The position numbers and the translations under genes are program-made. Source: Pseudomonas allokribbensis (GTDB lineage Bacteria; Pseudomonadota; Gammaproteobacteria; Pseudomonadales; Pseudomonadaceae). From it: a DNA stretch of 64,000 bases. Location: contig NZ_CP062252.1 in assembly GCF_014863605.1 (NCBI RefSeq), positions 1,187,001 to 1,251,000 on the forward strand, read 5' to 3'. Below the pieces are notes generated by a model. That model was given only the letters and a program-made list of their open reading frames with translations. It was not told the origin of the DNA and ran no database searches. Below, piece by piece: positions 53,477-61,831 of the stretch (position 1 is its first letter; every line of letters begins with the position of its first letter).

Positions 53477-54514
53477 TCACACCCCGCTCGCAACGGTGTC
53501 GTGCAACGGAATCATCGCTTCCCGTGCCCAGCGTGCGCTGATGCGCTGACCGGTCTGGTGTTGCGCGCTGCTGTCGATCCACTGATTGTTGGCGTGGCTG
53601 ATGCTCAGGGTCTGGCCGTTTTCCAGGGTCAGTTCATAGCGCGTGGCGCTGCCCTGGTACTGGATGTCGTGGAGCAGGCCGCTGACTTCGATTTCATGAC
53701 TGGCTAACGGGCCTTCGGCGAATCGCACGTGTTCCGGGCGAATCGAAAACGGCTGCGGATGACCGCTGAGCTGTCGCGCCAGATCGCCGCGAATCACGTT
53801 CGAAGTACCGACGAATTCGGCGACGAACGTGGTGGTGGGTTTCATGTACAGATTGCGCGGGGTGTCGACCTGCTCGATGCGACCTTTGTTGAACACGGCC
53901 ACGCGGTCGGACATCGACAGTGCTTCAGTCTGGTCGTGAGTGACGAAGATGAAGGTGATGCCGAGCTGGCGTTGCAGCTTCTTCAGTTCGCTCTGCATCT
54001 GTTCGCGCAGCTTCAGATCGAGGGCGCCCAACGGTTCGTCGAGCAACAGCACTCGCGGACGATTGACCAGCGCGCGGGCGAGGGCGACACGCTGACGCTG
54101 ACCGCCGGACAACTGCACCGGTTTACGCACGCCGTAGCCGCCGAGGGCGACCATGTCCAACGCTTCTTCGGCGCGCTTGTGGCGCTCGTTCTTGTTCACG
54201 CCTTTGACTTTCAAACCGTAGGCCACGTTGTCCAGCACGTTCATGTGCGGGAACAGCGCGTAATCCTGAAACACCGTGTTGACGTCGCGTTGATAGGGCG
54301 GCAGACCGGCGGCTTCGGCGCCGTGAATGCGGATCGAGCCAGCGCTCGGTTGCTCGAACCCCGCGATCAGGCGCAGGCACGTGGTCTTGCCCGAACCGGA
54401 GGGGCCGAGCATGGAAAAGAACTCGCCGTCCTGGATGTCGATGGAAACCCGGTCAACGGCCTTCACCTCGCCGAACTGTCGGGAAACGTTGGTGAACTGG
54501 ACTGCAAGCGTCAT
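53477..54514 (-). CDS. Polyamine-type ABC transporter ATP-binding protein (PotA/YdcT-like)
   Basis: 345 residues from ATG 54514 (MTLAVQFTNVSRQFGEVKAV). Walker A GPSGSGKTT near residues 38-46, signature LSGGQRQRVALARALVN near 133, Walker B VLLLDEPLGALDLKLRE, and a C-terminal TOBE-type domain from about 250. Energises uptake with the two permeases. It is separated from the binding-protein gene by a repeat-containing gap. Confidence 0.94.
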   Translation of the reverse strand: MTLAVQFTNVSRQFGEVKAVDRVSIDIQDGEFFSMLGPSGSGKTTCLRLIAGFEQPSAGSIRIHGAEAAGLPPYQRDVNTVFQDYALFPHMNVLDNVAYGLKVKGVNKNERHKRAEEALDMVALGGYGVRKPVQLSGGQRQRVALARALVNRPRVLLLDEPLGALDLKLREQMQSELKKLQRQLGITFIFVTHDQTEALSMSDRVAVFNKGRIEQVDTPRNLYMKPTTTFVAEFVGTSNVIRGDLARQLSGHPQPFSIRPEHVRFAEGPLASHEIEVSGLLHDIQYQGSATRYELTLENGQTLSISHANNQWIDSSAQHQTGQRISARWAREAMIPLHDTVASGV

Positions 54515-54587
54515 GGTGCGGTGCTCCAAAAAGGCGAGGGCCGTCGCAGCGGCCCTGCCTGGACTTCTGAAAAACAGTATTCGAATT

Positions 54588-54714
54588 GATCGTTCCCACG
54601 CTCCGCGTGGGAATGCAGCCCGTGACGCTCTGCGTCAGCTCCTGCGAATGGACGCGGAGCGTCCGGTGATGCATTCCCACGCAGACGGATCGACGCCTCG
54701 ACGTGGGAACGATC
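54588..54714. repeat. Palindromic MITE/REP-like repeat
   Basis: Terminal inverted ends GATCGTTCCCACG (54588-54600) and CGTGGGAACGATC (54702-54714) enclose inner inverted pieces GACGCTCTGCGTC and GACGCGGAGCGTC. This 127-bp form is the well-known type of palindromic repeat scattered through P. fluorescens-group genomes. It lies between the ABC ATPase and binding-protein genes and may attenuate readthrough between them. Confidence 0.75.
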
Positions 54715-54727
54715 GGTGTGTGGGCGA

Positions 54728-55879
54728 TTACCTACCGCCCATAATCGCAATGTAGTCCTGCGTCCACCGGCTATAAGGCACAAACTTCCCACCCTCAGCC
54801 TGCGGTGTTTTCCAGAAGGCAATCTTCTCGAACTGATCAAACCCGTTGGTCTTGCAACCCTCGGCCCCGAGCAACTCACTGCCCTGACACGCCGCCGGAA
54901 CTGCCGGCAACGAACCGAACCACGCCGCCACATCACCCTGGACTTTCGGCTGCAGCGACCAGTCCATCCACTTGTAGGCGCAGTTCGGGTGCTTGGCCTC
55001 GGCGTGCAGCATGGTGGTGTCGGCCCAACCGGTGGCGCCTTCTTTCGGCACGGTCGAAGCGATCGGTTGCTTGTCGTTGATCAGGCCGTTGACCTGATAC
55101 GGCCAGGCGCTGGACGCGACCACGCCTTCGTTCTTGAAATCGCTCATCTGCACGGTGGTGTCGTGCCAGTAGCGGTGGATCAGCTTCTGCTGGGCGCGCA
55201 ACAGTTCGAGCACAGCTTTGTACTGATCTTCGGTGAGCTGGTACGGGTCTTTGATCCCCAGCTCAGGCTTGGTGGATTTCAGGTAGAGCGCCGCGTCGGC
55301 GATGTAGATCGGGCCGTCGTAGGCTTGCACACGGCCCTTGTTCGACTTGCCGTCAGGCAGATTCTGTTCGGCGAACACCACGTTCCAGCTGGTCGGCGCG
55401 GTCTTGAACACGTTGGTGTTGTACATCAGCACGTTCGGGCCCCACTGGTACGGGGTGCCGTAGGTTTCCTTGTTGACCACGTACCACGGCGCGTCTTTCA
55501 GGCGTGGGTCGAGGGTTTTCCAGTTCGGGATCAACGCAGTGTTGATCGGTTGCACACGCTTGCCGACGATCAACCGCAGCGATGCATCGCCCGACGCGGT
55601 CACCAGGTCGTAGCCGCCCTTGGCCATCAGGCTGACCATTTCGTCAGACGTGGCAGCGGTTTTCACGTTCACCTTGCAGCCGGTCTCCTTCTCGAAACCG
55701 GTCACCCAGTCGTAGGCCTTGTCGCTTTCACCGCGTTCGATGTAGCCGGGCCAGGCGACGATATCCAGCTGGCCTTCGCCGGCGCCGACGGCTTTCAGCG
55801 GTTCGGCGGCCTGCAGACTGGCGCTGGCCAGCAGGGCCGTGGTGATTGCACTGAGCAGTGCGGTCTTGTGCACGAACAT
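54728..55879 (-). CDS. Polyamine-type ABC transporter periplasmic binding protein (PotD/YdcS-like)
   Basis: 383 residues, start MFVHKTALLSAITTALLASA (signal peptide, AxA near residue 25). PotD-family marks: VAWPGYIERGESDKAYDWVT, KVNVKTAATSDEMVSLMAKG, YGTPYQWGPNVLMYNTNVF and a C-terminal AIMGGR end. The ydcS-type position at the head of the ABC cluster supports polyamine or related substrate capture; exact ligand unknown. Confidence 0.93.
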   Translation of the reverse strand: MFVHKTALLSAITTALLASASLQAAEPLKAVGAGEGQLDIVAWPGYIERGESDKAYDWVTGFEKETGCKVNVKTAATSDEMVSLMAKGGYDLVTASGDASLRLIVGKRVQPINTALIPNWKTLDPRLKDAPWYVVNKETYGTPYQWGPNVLMYNTNVFKTAPTSWNVVFAEQNLPDGKSNKGRVQAYDGPIYIADAALYLKSTKPELGIKDPYQLTEDQYKAVLELLRAQQKLIHRYWHDTTVQMSDFKNEGVVASSAWPYQVNGLINDKQPIASTVPKEGATGWADTTMLHAEAKHPNCAYKWMDWSLQPKVQGDVAAWFGSLPAVPAACQGSELLGAEGCKTNGFDQFEKIAFWKTPQAEGGKFVPYSRWTQDYIAIMGGR

Positions 55880-55961
55880 GGTGAACCCTCTTCTTTAAAT
55901 TATGGTCGGGGCAGTTGTGAACGCGGTGAAGCATGCCGTGGTCGGCTTGTTATTAGCGTAG

Positions 55962-57449
55962 TCAGAGATGCTGGCCGTGGCGGGCCATGATGTGCCGCAC
56001 CACGCTGTAGTCCTGTAGCGAATCGCTGGATAAGTCTTTGCCGTAACCGGATCGTTTCAGCCCGCCGTGGGGCATTTCGCTGACCAGCATGAAATGGCTG
56101 TTGATCCACGTGCAGCCGTATTGCAGGCGTGCGGCGACCTGCATCGCCTTGTCCAGATTCTGGGTCCAGACCGACGAGGCGAGGCCGTATTCCGAGTCGT
56201 TGGCCCAGTCCACCGCTTGCGCCAGTTCGTCGAAGCGGGTCACGGTCACCACCGGGCCGAACACTTCGCGCTGGACGATCTCATCGCTCTGTTTGCAACC
56301 GGCCAGCAGGGTTGGCTGATAGAAGAACCCGGCCCCTGAATGCACTGCCGCACCGGTCACTCGTTCGATGTGCGGCTGACCGAGGGCGCGCTCGACGAAA
56401 CTGGCCACACGGTCGCGCTGACGAGTGCTGATCAGTGGGCCTATCTCGTTGTCAGCGTCGCGTTTGCCGGCGAAGCGCAGGCTGCTGACCGCCGCGCCGA
56501 GTTCGGCGACTAATTTGTCGTGAATCCCTGCCTGGGCGTAGATCCGGCAAGCCGCCGTGCAATCCTGCCCGGCGTTGTAGTAGCCATAAGTGCGCACGCC
56601 TTCGACCACGGCTTTGATGTCGGCGTCGTTGCAGACGATCACCGGGGCCTTGCCGCCGAGTTCGAGGTGCGTGCGCTTGAGGGTTTTGGCGGCGGCTTGG
56701 AGGATTTTCTGGCCGGTGACGATATCGCCGGTCAGCGACACCATGCGCACTTTCGGATGACCGACCAGGTGACTGCCAACCCCTTCGCCGCCACCGCAGA
56801 CGATGTTGATCACCCCGCGCGGCAGAATCTCGGCCAGTGCCGGAGCCAGCGCCAGAATCGACAGCGGCGTGTGCTCGGACGGCTTGAACACCAGCGTATT
56901 GCCGGCGGCGAGGGCCGGGGCGATCTTCCACGCGGCCATCATGATCGGGTAGTTCCACGGCGCAATCGAGGCGACGACGCCAATCGGATCGCGGCGCACC
57001 ATACTGGTGTAGCCCGGCACGTATTCGCCACTGAGCTGGCCGGTCTGGCAGCGCACGGCGCCAGCGAAAAAGCGAAACACATCGACCGTTGCGGTCAAAT
57101 CGTCCTGCCGCGCCAGATGCAGCGGCTTGCCGCAGTTCAGGGCTTCGAGGCGGGCGAGGTGATCGGCGTGTTTTTCGACGGCGCTGGCGATTTCCAGCAG
57201 CAAGTTGGAGCGTTGTTGCGGAGTCGTGCGTGACCACTCGGCAAAGGCGCGGTGGGCGGCGAGGATGGCGGCTTCGACTTGCTCGGTGCTGGCTTCGGCG
57301 ATCTGGGTCAGGACTTCGCCGGTGGCCGGGTTGAGGATTGGTTCGACAAATCCTTGCCCGGCGACCAGTTCGCCGTCGATCAGCAACGCGGTGTGCATGT
57401 GGGTCTGCGCGCCAGCCATTTTCCGTGATCTCTTTTCTTGTATGGCCAT
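55962..57449 (-). CDS. Second gamma-aminobutyraldehyde-type dehydrogenase
   Basis: Paralogue of the dehydrogenase at 50266. Start chosen at ATG 57449, preceded by an AGGGAG site; ATGs at 57419 and 57398 would also work. With this start, 495 residues; active residues E263 ([12 protein letters not shown]) and C297 ([14 protein letters not shown]). Sequence is close to the other copy over its full length ([23 protein letters not shown] and [12 protein letters not shown] shared). It likely oxidises the same or a longer aminoaldehyde. Lies between the LysR gene and the binding-protein gene. Confidence 0.88.
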   Translation of the reverse strand: MAIQEKRSRKMAGAQTHMHTALLIDGELVAGQGFVEPILNPATGEVLTQIAEASTEQVEAAILAAHRAFAEWSRTTPQQRSNLLLEIASAVEKHADHLARLEALNCGKPLHLARQDDLTATVDVFRFFAGAVRCQTGQLSGEYVPGYTSMVRRDPIGVVASIAPWNYPIMMAAWKIAPALAAGNTLVFKPSEHTPLSILALAPALAEILPRGVINIVCGGGEGVGSHLVGHPKVRMVSLTGDIVTGQKILQAAAKTLKRTHLELGGKAPVIVCNDADIKAVVEGVRTYGYYNAGQDCTAACRIYAQAGIHDKLVAELGAAVSSLRFAGKRDADNEIGPLISTRQRDRVASFVERALGQPHIERVTGAAVHSGAGFFYQPTLLAGCKQSDEIVQREVFGPVVTVTRFDELAQAVDWANDSEYGLASSVWTQNLDKAMQVAARLQYGCTWINSHFMLVSEMPHGGLKRSGYGKDLSSDSLQDYSVVRHIMARHGQHL

Positions 57450-57548
57450 GTTGCTCCCTGTTCCGGGAGCCGACCGTCTTATAGATGCAGCAAGACTAGT
57501 GCGCGGCTCCGGGGTCGACAAATTCTAAATACTGAAGGTGGCATTCGA

Positions 57549-58463
57549 TTAAATAGATGGCTTGCGTCCGCCGTGGGGCTGTTCGCGGGCCACAGTCAGG
57601 AACGGGTCGACCAGCGCAGGGCGTGCGGTGCCACGGCGCCAGGCCAGACCGACGTCGAGGGTCTGGTTGAGGTCGGCAATCGGTCGGGCTTCGATGATGT
57701 CCCCTTCCAGCGACCATGGGCGGTAAGTCATGTCGGGCTGGATCGACACGCCCAAGCCGGCTGCGACCAGACTTCGCACCGCCTCTGTGGACGCGGTTCT
57801 GAGGGTGATCTTCGGTTGCAGTCCGGCACCGCGCCAAAGGCGTTGGGCATTGCGATCCATCTCGTCGACGTTCAGTTGAATCAACGGCTCCCGGGCGACG
57901 TCGGCGAGGTTGATGCTGTCGTGTTCCAGCAGCGGATGCTGGGCCGGCAGCCACAAGCGGTGCGGCGAGTGGGTCAGCACTTCGGTCTGCAAGGCGTGGC
58001 GGTCTTCGAGGTTGGAGAGGATCAACACCCCGACATCGATCTCGCCGCTGACCAGCAGATGCTCGATGTATGGCCGCTCGTCCTCCATCACCCGGATCTC
58101 GACGTTGGGGTACGCACGCTGGAAACGAGTGAGCAAATCCGCCAGGTAATAACCGGCCACCAGACTGGTCACGCCGACGATCAACTGCCCGGCGACCTGA
58201 TCGGTGCTTTGTTGCAGGCTGCGTTTGGCGTTGTCCACGGTTGCCAGAATCAAGTGCGCCTGGCGTAGAAACTGGTGCCCCTGATGGGTAAGGGTCATGC
58301 CCTTGGCGTGGCGATTGAACAGGCTGACGCCGATTTCTTCCTCCAGTTGCTGGATGGCCAGGGTCAGGGTCGACTGGGAAATGAACGCGGTCTGCGCGGC
58401 GGCGGAGATCGAGCCGGTCTCGGCCACAGCGATGAAATGGCGGATCTGACGCAAGGTCATCAT
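57549..58463 (-). CDS. LysR-family transcriptional regulator
   Basis: 304 residues from ATG 58463 (MMTLRQIRHFIAVAETGSIS). N-terminal winged HTH AAAQTAFISQSTLTLAIQQL (residues 22-41) and a LysR substrate-binding domain from about residue 90. It lies on the same strand upstream of the aldehyde dehydrogenase, unlike the usual divergent arrangement. Likely controls the polyamine locus, inferred from position. Confidence 0.88.
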   Translation of the reverse strand: MMTLRQIRHFIAVAETGSISAAAQTAFISQSTLTLAIQQLEEEIGVSLFNRHAKGMTLTHQGHQFLRQAHLILATVDNAKRSLQQSTDQVAGQLIVGVTSLVAGYYLADLLTRFQRAYPNVEIRVMEDERPYIEHLLVSGEIDVGVLILSNLEDRHALQTEVLTHSPHRLWLPAQHPLLEHDSINLADVAREPLIQLNVDEMDRNAQRLWRGAGLQPKITLRTASTEAVRSLVAAGLGVSIQPDMTYRPWSLEGDIIEARPIADLNQTLDVGLAWRRGTARPALVDPFLTVAREQPHGGRKPSI

Positions 58464-58639
58464 GGAAGGTTTACCCGGTGGGCGGTTTTTATAGATTGCC
58501 TCGAGTGTATATCTATTTTCGCGAAGGGCTGCTGAGGGCCAGGCAACATCTGGAAGCACACTCGCACCCAAACGACGGGCACTTTCGAACTAGGCTGAGG
58601 GCCTTATTGATCCGGATAACCCCTGTTTGGAGGCGGAAC

Positions 58640-59362
58640 ATGAACACCCGTGGATTGCTCGATCAACTCCTCAAGTCCGGCCAGGATCTGCTGCAGAACA
58701 AGGCGGGCGGGGCGCAGAACAAACCGGCTGCCGGTGGTTTGGGCGGCTTGCTGGGCGGATCTTCCAGTCATGGCGCGCTCGGCGGTTTGCTGTCAGGCGC
58801 AGGCGGCGGTGCCCTGGTGGCCGGCGCCATGGGCCTGTTGCTGGGAAGCAAAAAGGCCCGCAAGGTTGGCGGTAAAGTCGCCATTTACGGCGGCCTCGCC
58901 GCACTGGGCATGATCGCCTACAAAGCCTACGGCAACTGGAACGCCCAGAAAGGCACCGCCCCGCAGAGCGAACCGCAAACCCTCGATCGCCTGCCACCGG
59001 CGCAAGTCGAACAACACAGCCAGGCCATCCTCAAGGCTCTGGTCGCCGCCGCCAAAGCCGACGGCCACATCGACGACCGCGAACGCCAGCTGATTGAAGG
59101 TGAATTCACCAAGCTCGACAACGATCAGGAGCTCAAACACTGGCTTCACGCCGAACTCAACAAACCCCTCGACCCCACCGACGTCGCCCGCGCGGCAAGC
59201 ACGCCGGAGATGGCCGCCGAGATGTACGTGGCGAGTGTGATGATGGTGGATGAGGAGAACTTTATGGAGAAGAGCTATCTGGATGAGCTGGCGCGGCAGT
59301 TGAAGCTGGAGCCGGGGTTGAAGGTGGAGCTTGAGAAGCAGGTCCGTGTAGCGACCCTGTAG
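58640..59362 (+). CDS. DUF533 family protein (YebE-like)
   Basis: 240 residues from ATG 58640, GGAGG upstream. Gly-rich N-terminus with a hydrophobic segment (GGGALVAGAMGLLLG, about 50-70), another at KVAIYGGLAALGMIAYKAYG, then a C-terminal TerB-like helical domain (LVAAAKADGHIDDRERQLIE; MMVDEENFMEKSYLDELARQ). YebE-type proteins are inner-membrane or periplasm-facing stress proteins of unknown function. The acidic helical pair resembles TerB, a family link to the island but located 10 kb away. Confidence 0.88.
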   Translation: MNTRGLLDQLLKSGQDLLQNKAGGAQNKPAAGGLGGLLGGSSSHGALGGLLSGAGGGALVAGAMGLLLGSKKARKVGGKVAIYGGLAALGMIAYKAYGNWNAQKGTAPQSEPQTLDRLPPAQVEQHSQAILKALVAAAKADGHIDDRERQLIEGEFTKLDNDQELKHWLHAELNKPLDPTDVARAASTPEMAAEMYVASVMMVDEENFMEKSYLDELARQLKLEPGLKVELEKQVRVATL

Positions 59363-59382
59363 AACTGCTGTCATCGAAACGA

Positions 59383-59418
59383 GAACCCGCGATCTTGCGC
59401 AGGATCGCGGGTTCTTTC
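59383..59418 (+). terminator. Rho-independent terminator after the DUF533 gene
   Basis: GAACCCGCGATC (59383-59394) pairs with GATCGCGGGTTC (59403-59414) and is followed by TTTCG. 12-bp perfect stem. Confidence 0.8.
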
Positions 59419-59672
59419 GTTGCAGCAAGAGATAGCGCCGCTGAGCACACGGTGACCGTGTTGCCAGATCATCTATCACTGAAATGGCCAATCCATCGCC
59501 CCTTTTTGCCATTGCGTCACTGGCACGCCGCCCTCCGATTGCTTGAAAGTCCCTATCCAGAGCCCACCCCGTTTACCACCGGTAGGCTTGAGCGCGGCAA
59601 ACCGTCTTATAAATGAAACACCGCCCTCAGCTATACTCCCCCGCAATTTCGATCTGGCCCCGAGGACTGACT
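59419..59672. other. Leader interval before the wsp operon
   Basis: No gene is supported in this stretch. It holds the wsp promoter region: CTATACT at 59631-59637 matches the sigma-38 (RpoS) -10 consensus, about 36 bp before the GTG start of wspA; no good sigma70 -35 is present 17 bp upstream. CGAGGA at 59661 is the likely ribosome site. Confidence 0.5.
59631..59637 (+). promoter_or_regulatory. RpoS-type -10 element before wspA
   Basis: CTATACT is the extended sigma-38 -10 motif and lies 36 bp upstream of wspA. RpoS control of wsp in this strain is inferred, not shown. Confidence 0.4.
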
Positions 59673-61295
59673 GTGAAGAACTGGACGTTGCGCCAACGCA
59701 TTTTGGCGAGCTTTGCGGTGATTATCGCCATCATGTTGCTGATGGTGGTCGTCTCGTATTCTCGGCTGTTGAAGATCGAAGCCAGTGAAAACAGCGTCCG
59801 TGACGACGCGATTCCCGGCGTCTATTACAGCTCGATGATCCGCGGCGCGTGGGTCGACAGCTATCTGCAGACCCAGGAGTTGCTGGGGCTGAAAGAAGGG
59901 CAGGGCGTCAGCAGTGAAGACGCGGCGGACTACCAGTCCTTCGAGAAACGTCTCCAGGAGCAGATGGCCAACTACCGCAACACCGTGACCACCGACGAGG
60001 ACCGGATCGAGTTCGCCGCGTTTGAAAAGGATCACGACAACTACATGAAGATCCAGGACGCCGTGCTGGATCTGCACAAGCGCAATCTGGAAGCCGATGC
60101 GGTCAAGCTGTTCAACGAGAAGCTGACCCCGGCCTGGGTCGGCGGGCGTATGAAGCTCAACGACATCATTGGCGAGAACAAGAAAGTCGCCGACCAGGCC
60201 ATGGCCAACATCGACGACGCGGTGGCGGCAGCCAAGGTCAGCATGTTTGTCTCGCTGCTGGTGGCCGTGCTGGCTGCCGGTTTCTGCGGTCTGTTGCTGA
60301 TGCGCGCGATCATGGCGCCGATGAACCGCATCGTGCAGATCCTCGAAGTCATGCGTACCGGCGACCTGAGCAGCCGCTTGAACCTTGAGCGCAAGGATGA
60401 GTTCGGCGCCGTGGAAACCGGCTTCAACGACATGATGACCGAGCTCACCTCGCTGGTGTCCCAGGCCCAGCGCTCGTCGGTGCAGGTCACCACGTCGGTG
60501 ACAGAGATCGCCGCCACCTCCAAACAACAGCAGGCCACTGCCACCGAAACCGCTGCCACCACGACCGAAATCGGCGCGACGTCCCGCGAGATTGCGGCGA
60601 CCTCCCGTGACCTCGTGCGCACCATGACCGAAGTGTCCACCGCCGCCGATCAGGCCTCGGTGCTGGCCGGTTCCGGGCAACAAGGCCTGGCACGCATGGA
60701 AGACACCATGCACTCGGTGATGGGCGCGGCGGATCTGGTGAACGCCAAACTGGCGATCCTCAACGAGAAGGCCGGCAACATCAATCAGGTGGTCGTGACC
60801 ATCGTCAAGGTCGCCGACCAGACCAACCTGTTGTCCCTGAACGCCGCGATCGAAGCGGAGAAGGCCGGTGAGTACGGTCGCGGTTTCGCGGTGGTCGCCA
60901 CCGAAGTGCGGCGTCTGGCGGATCAGACGGCTGTCGCTACTTATGACATCGAACAGATGGTTCGCGAGATCCAGTCAGCGGTGTCGGCCGGGGTGATGGG
61001 CATGGACAAGTTCTCCGAGGAAGTGCGTCGCGGCATGTCCGAGGTCCAGCAGGTGGGCGAGCAGCTGTCGCAGATCATCCATCAGGTGCAGGCGCTGGCG
61101 CCGCGGGTGTTGATGGTCAACGAAGGCATGCAGGCCCAGGCCACCGGCGCCGAGCAGATCAACCATGCGCTGGTGCAACTGGGTGATGCCAGCAGCCAGA
61201 CCGTCGAGTCGTTGCGTCAGGCCAGTTTCGCCATCGACGAACTGAGCCAGGTGGCCGTGGGCCTGCGCAGCGGCGTTTCGCGATTCAAAGTCTGA
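59673..61295 (+). CDS. wspA: WspA, membrane chemoreceptor for surface sensing
   Basis: Methyl-accepting receptor, 540 residues from GTG 59673 (VKNWTLRQRILASF). TM1 about 9-29, a periplasmic four-helix domain, TM2 about 190-210 (FVSLLVAVLAAGFCGLLLMR), HAMP domain about 211-265, and a signalling hairpin with tip near residues 380-410 (VADQTNLLSLNAAIEAEKAG, GRGFAVVATEVRRLADQTA). WspA clusters laterally and signals surface contact to WspE, which activates WspR to make cyclic-di-GMP. First gene of wspABCDEFR. Confidence 0.94.
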   Translation: MKNWTLRQRILASFAVIIAIMLLMVVVSYSRLLKIEASENSVRDDAIPGVYYSSMIRGAWVDSYLQTQELLGLKEGQGVSSEDAADYQSFEKRLQEQMANYRNTVTTDEDRIEFAAFEKDHDNYMKIQDAVLDLHKRNLEADAVKLFNEKLTPAWVGGRMKLNDIIGENKKVADQAMANIDDAVAAAKVSMFVSLLVAVLAAGFCGLLLMRAIMAPMNRIVQILEVMRTGDLSSRLNLERKDEFGAVETGFNDMMTELTSLVSQAQRSSVQVTTSVTEIAATSKQQQATATETAATTTEIGATSREIAATSRDLVRTMTEVSTAADQASVLAGSGQQGLARMEDTMHSVMGAADLVNAKLAILNEKAGNINQVVVTIVKVADQTNLLSLNAAIEAEKAGEYGRGFAVVATEVRRLADQTAVATYDIEQMVREIQSAVSAGVMGMDKFSEEVRRGMSEVQQVGEQLSQIIHQVQALAPRVLMVNEGMQAQATGAEQINHALVQLGDASSQTVESLRQASFAIDELSQVAVGLRSGVSRFKV

Positions 61296-61831
61296 TGAGC
61301 GAAATCACCGCCAAACGCAGCGCTGCACCGGTAGCGAAGCAGGCGTTGTTCCTGCTGTTTCGCATCGGCAGCGAACGCTACGCCCTGCGTGCCACGGAAG
61401 TGGCCGAAGTGCTACCGCGCCTGCCGTTGAAGCCGATTGCCCGGGCGCCACACTGGGTGGCGGGGGTGTTTGCCTATCGCGGTTCGGTGGTGCCGGTAAT
61501 CGACCTCAGCGCTCTGACGTTCGGTCACCCTGCCGAGGCGCGCACCAGCACACGGCTGGTGCTGGTGCATTACCGCGCGGATGACTCTCAGCCGTCGCAA
61601 TGGCTTGGGCTGATCCTCGAGCAGGCCACCGACACCCTGCGTTGCAACCCGGATGATTTCCAGCCGTATGGTCTCGACAATCGTCAGGCACCGTACCTGG
61701 GCCCGGTGCGCGAAGACGCTCGCGGGCTGGTGCAATGGGTGCGGGTCAATGATCTGTTGGACGAGACGGTGCGCCCGCTGTTGTTCCCGACGCCGCCGTT
61801 GGACCCGGCGCGGCTTGAGGAGCAGCCATGA
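61295..61831 (+). CDS. wspB: WspB, CheW-like adaptor
   Basis: 178 residues, ATG overlapping the wspA TGA by one base. CheW fold: FLLFRIGSERYALRATEVAE, then APHWVAGVFAYRGSVVPVID. It links WspA to WspE. Overlaps wspC by 4 bp. Confidence 0.92.
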   Translation: MSEITAKRSAAPVAKQALFLLFRIGSERYALRATEVAEVLPRLPLKPIARAPHWVAGVFAYRGSVVPVIDLSALTFGHPAEARTSTRLVLVHYRADDSQPSQWLGLILEQATDTLRCNPDDFQPYGLDNRQAPYLGPVREDARGLVQWVRVNDLLDETVRPLLFPTPPLDPARLEEQP

